This document shows, piece by piece, positions 5,870 through 11,010 of a stretch of DNA of 11,010 nucleotides (position 1 is the stretch's first letter; each line of letters begins with the position of its first letter). Origin of the DNA: Treponema sp. (lineage in GTDB: Bacteria > Spirochaetota > Spirochaetia > Treponematales > Breznakiellaceae); assembly GCA_031259035.1 (NCBI GenBank), contig JAIRLZ010000113.1, forward strand, positions 1 to 11,010. Reading direction: 5' to 3'. The position numbers were made by a program, and so were the translations under genes. The notes under the pieces are model-generated. The model saw only the letters and a list, made by a program, of their open reading frames with translations, had not been told where the DNA came from and did not search any database.

Positions 5870-6468
5870 ATGGAATTCATCTATACTGGCAAGTTGCCGT
5901 GGAAAGGGAAGGCCGCCCAAGGTATCGCATTACCTGGTGTTTCGCGCGAGGGATAGCGGTCAATGAGGTAATACTAGACAGCGCGGCGATGAAAGTCCGC
6001 CGGCACGGAGGTGGGCAAAAAGGGGGCTTCAAACGAAAGGGGTGTCCCGAGGGGGGGATAAGCGCGAAATTCCATCTGGCGGTGACGACCAACGGGCGGG
6101 TGGCGGAAGGATTTTTCAGCGGGGGAAACGTGGGCGATATTGATGCCGCCTCTGAACCGGTTAAGGATGCGGGCGGGTGTTTTGTACTGGCGGACAAGGG
6201 GTGTGACAGCGACGGTTTCCGCCGGACACTGGAAGGGGATAACAACATTCCGCTAATTCCCGGGCGGAAAAACCGAAAAAAAGAGACAGCGTATGACCGG
6301 GAGAAGTATAAGAAGCGGGGATATAGAGAGAGGATATTCGGAAATATCAAGGAAAACCGTCGGCTTACGGCGCGCTATGAAAAATCGGATATGAACTTCC
6401 TCGGATTTATCCTGGTCGCTTTCATGCTGGAACTGGTCAAGCTGCTGGGATTGCTCAACATGATCTAG
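5870..6468 (+). pseudogene. Degraded IS5-family transposase (IS427/IS1031-like)
   Basis: An ATG at 5870 with a GAAGGAGTGGGAG ribosome site opens a short frame MEFIYTGKLPW, typical of the N-terminus of these transposases. The conserved GKGRPPK then appears one frame over, and from about 5962 a third frame carries the whole catalytic core to the TAG at 6466-6468. The core shows LDSAAMKVRRHGGGQKGG with the first Asp, FVLADKGCDSDGF with the second Asp, IPGRKNRK, and YRERIFGNIKENRRLTARY with the catalytic Glu. The helical region between GRPPK and the first Asp, roughly 60-80 residues in relatives, is missing. So the gene has a deletion and at least two frameshifts, although all three DDE residues survive. 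Its end abuts the permease fragment with no spacer. The original terminal inverted repeats are not obvious. Confidence 0.8.
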
Positions 6469-6882
6469 GCGCTCCTGCCAATCTATGTGGTGATGGGCAT
6501 CCCACTCGCCATATTTGTTCTGACGGAGTTTATCAGAGAGATCCCCTACGAACTAACCGAAGCGGCTATCATTGACGGAACAGGGCGCTTAGGCACGTTC
6601 CTGTGGATCATCGCGCCTCTGCTGCGCCCAGCCTTGGCCACTGTCGCCATCTACAATTTGGCGCCTTTCTGGAACGACCTCTGGTTTCCCCTCATCTTCA
6701 TAAGCGACGACCGCGCGAAAACAGCGCTTCTTGGTGTAACCCGCCTTTTTGGTCAGTGCCAGACCGATTGGTCCAAAGCGCTTGCCGTGCTGACCCTGTC
6801 GGCCATTCCGGTCATCGCGCTCTACCTCGCCGCCAGCAAGCAGTTCATCAAGGGTCTCACCGCCGGCGCCGTGAAGGGATAA
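6469..6882 (+). pseudogene. C-terminal fragment of a carbohydrate ABC-transporter permease (MalG type)
   Basis: The frame after the transposase stop reads ALLPIYVVMGIPLAIFVLTE and runs to a TAA at 6880-6882, about 137 residues. It contains the EAA-loop signature of binding-protein-dependent permeases (YELTEAAIIDGTGRLGTFLW), which docks on the ATPase subunit. Two hydrophobic membrane segments follow, and the normal C-terminal QFIKGLTAGAVKG of the MalG/UgpE-like family. A complete protein is around 270-280 residues, so the N-terminal half with three or four membrane helices is gone. It is not found on the other side of the transposase, so the insertion was followed by a deletion. A GTG at 6487 could start translation but has no ribosome site. 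Almost certainly non-functional. Confidence 0.82.
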
Positions 6883-6920
6883 GGTGGGGTTTTGTGTGAT
6901 AGAAAACGCCCTCGCCCGGC

Positions 6921-7526
6921 TTATGGCGGGCAAACCGCCGGCTGCCATTCGCGGGGGTGATACTTGTCCTTAGGCTCGGTAATCTTGAACGTCTCTCCAG
7001 ACGGCTCGACCACATAAAACCCTTGTTTCAAGGTGTATGTCTTTTCGTTTTCGTTAAAAACCACCCCAGCCACAGCTCCCAGGTATACGCGCCTGTCGCC
7101 GTGCATATCCGCGTATGTACGCAGCTTTTCCATGCGCTTTATATGGTCATTTATATCGTCAATATTCGGCTTGGTTTTGATCTCGACGGCCATCACCTTG
7201 TCGCCATTTTCAAGCAGGGCGTCGACTTCCGTGAATATGCCGTGTTTCCTGTCCTTGATTTCGGTGCGATTCGCTTTAGTGAAAGTGAAGCCCAACTCCT
7301 CAAATTTCGCCACGAGGTTCGGCATGACCATATATTCAACCATATCGCCGAAACGATTGACTAGCTCCCCAAAGCGCTTGTCGGTCGCCTTCATCTGCTT
7401 TTCAGTTTCCCTCTGGCTCTCCCGCAGTTCCTTAAACCCTTGGGCGTTTTCCCTGATTATCGCCCAAATCTCGTCAGCGACGACTTTCCAGTCCGGCATC
7501 GTTTGCGCCGCTTGCCTTGTCTCCAT
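6921..7526 (-). CDS. Coiled-coil PD-(D/E)XK nuclease-superfamily protein (DUF3782-like)
   Basis: The 201-residue protein has a charged N-terminal helix predicted to form a coiled coil (about 15-55: ENAQGFKELRESQRETEKQM). A compact domain follows with the PD-(D/E)XK signature: GIFTEVDALLENGD (96-109) holding Asp102, and VMAVEIKTK (111-119) holding Glu115 and Lys117. Families of this shape occur in many copies in some spirochaetes and cyanobacteria. Their biochemical role is not established, and a nuclease fold does not prove nuclease activity. The ATG at 7526 has AAAAGGAG six bases upstream, a good ribosome site. The gene is convergent with the permease fragment. A weak GC-rich hairpin (6914-6918 with 6927-6931) spans its stop codon and may end transcription. 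No partner gene is adjacent, so a toxin-antitoxin or restriction role is not supported. Confidence 0.75.
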   Translation of the reverse strand: METRQAAQTMPDWKVVADEIWAIIRENAQGFKELRESQRETEKQMKATDKRFGELVNRFGDMVEYMVMPNLVAKFEELGFTFTKANRTEIKDRKHGIFTEVDALLENGDKVMAVEIKTKPNIDDINDHIKRMEKLRTYADMHGDRRVYLGAVAGVVFNENEKTYTLKQGFYVVEPSGETFKITEPKDKYHPREWQPAVCPP

Positions 7527-7544
7527 ATTTGACTCCTTTTATAA

Positions 7545-7573
7545 AATATACCACTTTTTAGGCCATTTAGAAA
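7545..7573 (-). promoter_or_regulatory. Possible promoter of the PD-(D/E)XK gene
   Basis: On the minus strand TATATT (7550-7545) has TTTCTA (7573-7568) 17 bases upstream, a weak -35. The -10 lies four bases from the ribosome site AAAAGGAG (7540-7533), so the transcription start would fall at about the first bases of that site. The AT-rich setting makes chance matches likely. Confidence 0.3.
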
Positions 7574-7656
7574 GCGGTCGGAAGGGTAAAAATTCAGTGT
7601 TTCAGCATGTTTCAGGAGCGCCCGCACATGCTCCGCAACGGTCATAACATCCCATT

Positions 7657-7711
7657 CTATAGTAGAAGCTGTTTCAAAACGCGCCCTATAGGGCGGCGAA
7701 TTTTGAAAAGC
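7657..7711. repeat. Hairpin repeat with a 14-bp central palindrome (copy E)
   Basis: The arm 7668-7679 (GCTGTTTCAAAA) pairs imperfectly with 7701-7711 (TTTTGAAAAGC). The centre holds a perfect palindrome CGCCCTATAGGGCG at 7682-7695. The left arm with its CTATAG (7657-7662) recurs in inverted orientation at 10055-10080, where 18 bases are identical (7668-7685 with 10072-10055). Confidence 0.7.
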
Positions 7712-7730
7712 CTCAAGTTAGCTCATATAG

Positions 7731-7795
7731 GAGCTTTTCCCAAAACGCGAACTATGTTCAGCGAACACAGTTCGGGTTAGTTTTGAGAAAAGCTT
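7731..7795. repeat. Hairpin repeat with inner stem (copy D)
   Basis: The arm 7731-7746 (GAGCTTTTCCCAAAAC) pairs with 7780-7795 (GTTTTGAGAAAAGCTT) at 14 of 16 positions. An inner stem GAACT (7749-7753) / AGTTC (7769-7773) closes the loop. Its right half is also the left half of copy C, so the elements are nested. Confidence 0.7.
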
Positions 7796-7865
7796 TCAAA
7801 TTTTTCACTCTAAATCTAAGGCGGCTTTCCCAAAACTGTCGCTCCGCGCGTTTTAGGAAAGGCTC
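7771..7865. repeat. Compound hairpin repeat, copy C
   Basis: It matches 884-1000 over its whole length apart from a shorter middle (about 22 bases missing). The right part forms a hairpin, 7823-7836 with 7850-7863, whose loop TGTCGCTCCGC is shared with copy B. It ends 30 bases before the -10 box of the response-regulator gene. Confidence 0.75.
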
Positions 7866-7892
7866 TTTTATCACAATTTTTTCATAATTCTA

Positions 7893-7901
7893 TGATATAC
7901 T
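7893..7901 (+). promoter_or_regulatory. Extended -10 promoter of the two-component operon, predicted leaderless
   Basis: TGATATACT is an extended -10 element (TG-n-TATACT). The expected start is about 7908, one base before the ATG at 7909. The sequence 17 bases upstream has no good -35, which an extended -10 can do without. Only GAAAG lies in front of the ATG, a poor ribosome site. Confidence 0.5.
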
Positions 7902-7908
7902 GAAAGCT

Positions 7909-8625
7909 ATGAAACGCACACAGACCATACTTGTCGTGGACGATGAAGAAAAAATACTTGGACTCCTCCAGTCATATCTTGAAGCGAGCGGCTATACAGC
8001 CCTTTGCGCCAGAAGCGGCGGGGAAGGCATACGCCTTTTTGAAAAAAACGCCGTGTCCCTGATACTCCTTGACCTTATGCTCCCTGACATCTCCGGCGAG
8101 AAGTTTTGCCGCAAAATACGGGAAACGTCAAACATTCCCATCATCATGGTCTCCGCCAAAGTTGAGGAAACTGACATTATCCGGGGACTCAAGATAGGCG
8201 CGGACGATTATGTGACAAAACCATTCAGCCCCCGCCAACTTATGGCGCGAGTGGAGGCCGCCTTGCGGAGAGCAGGGGACGTTGAGAACCCGCAAGCTAA
8301 CCCGCGCCAGCAGTCGCGCCAGCTTTTACAGTACCGCGGACTCATCATTGACACGGAGCGGCGGAGCGTCACTTGCAATGGAAAAGCAATCGCCCTCACC
8401 CGCGACGAATACAACATCCTCACTCTCTTAATGTCGCGGCAAGCAAAAATCTTCACCCGAGATGAAATTCTGGAAGCCGTAAAAGGGGGCGATTATGAGG
8501 CGTTCGACCGCGTTATTGACGCGCATATAAAAAAGCTCCGCGCAAAAATTGGGGATGATTCAAAGTCCCCCACGTATATCACCACTGTATACGGCATGGG
8601 CTACCGCATCGGAGGAACCCAATGA
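7909..8625 (+). CDS. OmpR/PhoB-family response regulator
   Basis: The 238-residue protein has a receiver domain (residues 6-118) with the acidic pair Asp11-Asp12, the phosphoacceptor Asp55 in LILLDLMLPD, Ser82 in MVSAK and Lys104 in YVTKPFSP. All residues needed for phosphorylation by the partner kinase are present. After a Gln/Pro/Arg-rich linker (about 122-138) comes a winged-helix DNA-binding domain (about 140-236) with LTRDEYNILTLLMSRQAKIFTRDEIL, the recognition-helix region VIDAHIKKLRAKIG and the terminal wing YITTVYGMGYRI. It should bind DNA as a dimer in the cytoplasm and control genes I cannot identify. It is the first gene of its operon; the kinase start overlaps its stop in an ATGA. 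The start is set by the receiver domain, since an earlier ATG would lie in the promoter. Nothing in the protein is damaged. Confidence 0.95.
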   Translation: MKRTQTILVVDDEEKILGLLQSYLEASGYTALCARSGGEGIRLFEKNAVSLILLDLMLPDISGEKFCRKIRETSNIPIIMVSAKVEETDIIRGLKIGADDYVTKPFSPRQLMARVEAALRRAGDVENPQANPRQQSRQLLQYRGLIIDTERRSVTCNGKAIALTRDEYNILTLLMSRQAKIFTRDEILEAVKGGDYEAFDRVIDAHIKKLRAKIGDDSKSPTYITTVYGMGYRIGGTQ

Positions 8626-10046
8626 TCAGCCTCACGCGCCGCTTGACCCTGACATACGCTCTTTTTATCAGCCTCGCTCTGCTTGTACTCACCTTCATGG
8701 CGAACCAGATCACGCGGCAGGTGTTCACCAGTCTTATAAAGCAGAACATCACCGAAAAAAGCGGCGATATTGTCCGGGTTATAGGCGAACAGTACAACCC
8801 GGACAGCGACAGTTTCGACATTGTCACTATTGAAGCGATTGGCATGTATTTTATCCATGAAGGCTATATCCTCACCATATCTGATGAACGGGGCGGTTTC
8901 ATCTGGGACGCCCGTTCCCATAATATGCGGGAATGTACGGAAGCGCTGGAAGCCATCGCGGCCCGCATGGAAGGCGAATTTCGCATCCACGGCTCGTTTC
9001 AGCGCCAGCAATACCCCATACGGTACGCCAAACGGCTTGTTGGAAACGTAAGCATAGAAACATACGGACCCTTCTTCTACAGCGAGACGGAGACGCTGTT
9101 TTTGTCATCTATAAACCGCCTCTTTCTCATAGCGGGTCTCGCTTTTGTTCTGTTAAGCGTCATCATCTCAACGCTGCTGTCCCGCGCTATAGCCTGTCCC
9201 ATCCTCGAAGCGGAGGAAGCGGCGCGTCAAATCGCCGCCTCGCATTCTTCCAGAGGCGGCGTCCGGCAAAATCTTGAGATACGCCTCAGCGACCGCTGCA
9301 AGACAAAAGAGTTGGCCGGCCTCTCCCGTTCAATCAACGAATTGGCGCGTGAATTGGAAGAGGGGGATCGCCGCCAAAAGCAGCTTGTTTCCGATATAGC
9401 CCACGAACTGCGCACTCCCCTCACCTATTTGCAGGGTTCCATAGAAGCCATACTTGACGGCGTGTGGGTGATGGATCGGGAGCATCTTGCAAGCTGCCAT
9501 GAAGAAATCCTGCGGATTATCCGCCTGGTGCAGGACATCAACACCCTGACCAATTTGGAGTGGGAGCATACGAAGCTGGACAAAACAGAGTTTGACCTTG
9601 CGGAGTTGCTGCGCGTTACGGCTGAACAATTCAAGGCGGCGGCTCATAAAAAGGGCGTCGCCATAACGCTGAACCTCGTCCCCAGCCCCATTAACGCGGA
9701 CTATGATCGGCTTAAACAGGTGTTCATCAACCTCTTGTCCAACGCGATGCAGCACACGGATCAGGGAAGCGTCGCCATCGCTATAGAGACATCCTCAGAG
9801 CCACCCTCCAAAAACCGGCGCATTTCCATCACGGACACCGGATCCGGCATAGCGGCTGAGGATCTGCCGCGCATTTTCGAGCGCCTGTACCGCGCCGATA
9901 AATCCCGCAGCCGGAGCGCAAGCCGGAGCGCCGGCGGAGCCGGCATAGGACTCTCCATAGCCGCGGCCATTGTCTCCGCCCACGGAGGAACCATCAGCGC
10001 CGAAAGCGGCGCCAATGGCAGCACATTCCGCGTTTTTTTACCGTAG
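8622..10046 (+). CDS. Membrane sensor histidine kinase (BaeS-like)
   Basis: The 474-residue protein senses an unknown signal and phosphorylates the response regulator encoded just upstream. A first membrane helix (about 9-28) is followed by an extracytoplasmic sensor of about 135 residues with no domain I recognise. A second membrane helix (about 165-187) leads into a HAMP linker starting around Pro193. The dimerisation domain holds the H-box SDIAHELRTPLTYL with His261. The ATPase domain has the N-box FINLLSNAMQH (Asn374), the G1 box DTGSGI (405-410), the F-box RIFERLYRAD and the G2 box GGAGIGLS (438-445), so the catalytic set is complete. The ATP lid carries an Arg/Ser run from a small duplication (RSRSASRSAGG, 428-438). 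A GGAGG at 8611-8615 lies six bases from the ATG. An arm of the hairpin repeat begins nine bases after the stop. Confidence 0.95.
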   Translation: MISLTRRLTLTYALFISLALLVLTFMANQITRQVFTSLIKQNITEKSGDIVRVIGEQYNPDSDSFDIVTIEAIGMYFIHEGYILTISDERGGFIWDARSHNMRECTEALEAIAARMEGEFRIHGSFQRQQYPIRYAKRLVGNVSIETYGPFFYSETETLFLSSINRLFLIAGLAFVLLSVIISTLLSRAIACPILEAEEAARQIAASHSSRGGVRQNLEIRLSDRCKTKELAGLSRSINELARELEEGDRRQKQLVSDIAHELRTPLTYLQGSIEAILDGVWVMDREHLASCHEEILRIIRLVQDINTLTNLEWEHTKLDKTEFDLAELLRVTAEQFKAAAHKKGVAITLNLVPSPINADYDRLKQVFINLLSNAMQHTDQGSVAIAIETSSEPPSKNRRISITDTGSGIAAEDLPRIFERLYRADKSRSRSASRSAGGAGIGLSIAAAIVSAHGGTISAESGANGSTFRVFLP

Positions 10047-10054
10047 CGGCGTCC

Positions 10055-10080
10055 GGCGCGTTTTGAAACAGCCTCTATAG
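10055..10080. repeat. Inverted single arm of the hairpin repeat after the kinase gene
   Basis: GGCGCGTTTTGAAACAGC (10055-10072) is the exact reverse complement of 7668-7685. Both copies have CTATAG on the outer side (10075-10080 and 7657-7662). There is no partner arm nearby, unlike copy E. The pair brackets the whole two-component operon. Confidence 0.75.
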
Positions 10081-10101
10081 AGTAAAGTAATGTGGATTGG
10101 A

Positions 10102-10147
10102 CTTGTTTGACAACCCTGTTGATTGTTAAACAAGCCGCGTGGTTTTT
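10102..10147 (+). terminator. Rho-independent terminator of the two-component operon
   Basis: Arms 10102-10113 (CTTGTTTGACAA) and 10123-10134 (TTGTTAAACAAG) pair at all 12 positions with one G-U, loop of 9. After seven bases comes a run of six T (about 10143-10148). The gap between stem and T-run is longer than usual. Confidence 0.5.
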
Positions 10148-10155
10148 TAATGGCT

Positions 10156-10184
10156 GTTGTTCAGAAACTGAGGTTTTGAACAAC
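10156..10184 (+). other. Hairpin in front of the LpoB-like pseudogene
   Basis: GTTGTTCAGAAAC (10156-10168) pairs with GTTTTGAACAAC (10173-10184) around loop TGAG, with one bulged G. It lies 32 bases before the ATG at 10217, between the operon terminator and the ribosome site AAAGGAG (10204-10210). It may belong to the 5' leader of the next gene or be a second terminator. Confidence 0.4.
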
Positions 10185-10216
10185 TCTATTACTTCGCTCG
10201 TCTAAAGGAGAAAAAA

Positions 10217-10825
10217 ATGGCAATCGCCCTTATTCTTATAGCGCGCGCGACTCTGATATACGCGCAGACAAGCGTAAGCCTGGACAGGGCGCTGGACGTG
10301 CGGTCGTCTATTTTAACGCAGTTATTCCCAAGGGGATGCGGGCGGCGGTTCTTTATATCAACGGGGACAGCGCGGACTTGTCCGGGTATCTCACGGAGAA
10401 GCTGACCGCGAGGCTGGTCAACGACAGCGGACTCATTATTGTGGACGGAACAAAGCGCCTATACAGGCGGTTGCGGATGAAATGGATTATCAATTGTCCG
10501 GCAATGTGAGCGATGATACCGCGCTGTCAATTGGGAAACAGCTTGGGGTGCAGGCGCTGATAACCGGTTGAAAAAGCGCGGCCAGTTGTACCGGCTGGAT
10601 CTTCGCGCCATAGACGCGGAGAGCGGCCGGATCATGGGGAGCCGCATAACTGAAAACATCCGGGGGGATGGCGCGTGGGCCGCGCTGTTGCAAACGCGCG
10701 CGGGGCTTGCGTTTCAAGGCGACGCGCTGACCGAGCGGAACAAGCGTAAGCTCTATCAGGGGGTGCGGAACGCGGCGTGGAAATACGGCGTTTCGATAGA
10801 ACTGCGGACTTACCCAACATCATAA
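10217..10825 (+). pseudogene. Frameshifted LpoB/FlgO-like secreted protein
   Basis: A good ribosome site (AAAGGAG, six bases from the ATG) opens a frame MAIALILIARATLIYAQTSV with a signal peptide cut after an Ala-Gln. The homology then jumps frames three times. VIPKGMRAAVLYINGDSADL and the following LSGYLTEKLTARLVND are in a second frame (about 10312-10450). VADEMDYQLSGNVSDDTALS and IGKQLGVQALITG are in a third (about 10455-10568). KKRGQLYRLDLRAIDAESGR up to ELRTYPTS is back in the first (10568-10825). Reassembled, this is one protein of about 200 residues. Its layout of a beta-alpha fold with a conserved N-x-G-D-S start and an L-G-V-(D/Q)-A-(L/V)-I-T-G core matches the LpoB/FlgO/CsgG-like lipoproteins often repeated in Treponema. 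Three separate shifts make sequencing error an unlikely sole cause. A -1/+1 programmed shift at all three sites is also unlikely. Confidence 0.7.
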
Positions 10826-10838
10826 ACGTAAGGCTTAA

Positions 10839-11010
10839 AAGCCAGGTTTTTGGTTGCATTTGTATTTATTGAAATACTTCCATGTCGCTCTGCGTAAAGG
10901 AAACAGGCGTAAAAACGCGGCTTTCATAGCGGACAAAGGTTTTTACAGCGCGGCGAACACAAAGGCGCTTGAAGATCAGGGCTTGAAGCGTTTAATCCCG
11001 CCGCGTGGGA
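10839..11010 (+). CDS. Partial DDE transposase running off the right edge
   Basis: The frame is open from 10839 to the end of the window and encodes about 57 residues. The conserved part is FHVALRKGNRRKNAAFIADK followed by GFYSAANTKALEDQGLKRLI. The ADKGFYS segment matches the middle Asp of DDE transposases (the A-D-(R/K)-G-(F/Y)-(Y/F)-S motif of IS4/IS1634-like families), and the following N-x-x-x-L-E-x-x-G-L helix is typical. The first Asp region is absent upstream: a stop lies at 10836 and no start codon with a ribosome site is visible. So this is probably a 5'-truncated copy. It begins right after the end of the LpoB-like pseudogene. The family assignment is tentative. Confidence 0.6.

Noticed and set aside
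7457..7645. Minus-strand frame beginning MTVAEHVRALLKHAETLNFY upstream of the PD-(D/E)XK gene
   Set aside because: The first 20 residues look protein-like, but the rest is basic, overlaps the ribosome site and start of the PD-(D/E)XK gene, and has no good ribosome site of its own. Possibly a remnant.
9900..9960. Arg/Ser-rich repeat in the kinase ATP lid as a sign of a fusion or slippage defect
   Set aside because: It is a small in-frame duplication in a loop of variable length. All catalytic boxes are intact.

Overview
The window looks like a chromosome segment from a gut-type spirochaete, Treponema-like. The clues are an orphan Listeria/Bacteroides-type beta repeat, a coiled-coil plus PD-(D/E)XK protein of a kind common in those genomes, an LpoB/FlgO-like lipoprotein remnant, and a dispersed hairpin repeat. 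This assignment is an inference from gene content; no rRNA or other marker gene is present. The segment carries much decay: three transposase remnants, a truncated permease, a gene with three frameshifts and an orphan domain fragment lie between intact operons.

Layout. 1-709: the C-terminal end of a probable secreted beta-sandwich protein, a 17-bp hairpin, then an orphan repeat-domain fragment. 710-1229: no clear gene, but several inverted repeats including the first copy of a compound hairpin repeat. 1230-3065 (minus): an intact cytoplasmic GH5 glycoside hydrolase with both catalytic glutamates. Its promoter sits so close to the ATG that the mRNA is predicted to be leaderless. 3131-3308: remnant of an IS1182-like transposase. 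3317-3563: hairpin repeat, strong promoter, palindromic operator and a structured leader. 3564-5510: a translationally coupled operon DUF3842 - larE - larB, which makes intermediates of the nickel-pincer nucleotide cofactor; larC and larA are not here. 5511-5869: no recognisable gene. 5870-6468: degraded IS5-family transposase butted onto 6469-6882, the C-terminal part of a sugar ABC-transporter permease. 6921-7526 (minus): coiled-coil PD-(D/E)XK protein. 7657-7865: cluster of related hairpin repeats. 7909-10046: an intact OmpR-type response regulator and histidine kinase, coupled by an ATGA overlap. 10055-10216: inverted copy of the repeat arm, a terminator and another hairpin. 10217-10825: frameshifted LpoB-like pseudogene. 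10839-11010: start of a DDE transposase running off the edge.

How it works together. The two intact regulated units are the lar biosynthetic operon and the two-component system. Each has a hairpin of the same family just upstream of its promoter. The two-component pair is also bracketed by an 18-bp inverted repeat. Three first-of-transcript genes (GH5, DUF3842, response regulator) have a good -10 element 6 to 8 bases before the ATG and no Shine-Dalgarno. Genes inside operons here have clear GGAGG sites. The repeat family and the leaderless pattern are the observations most worth following up.
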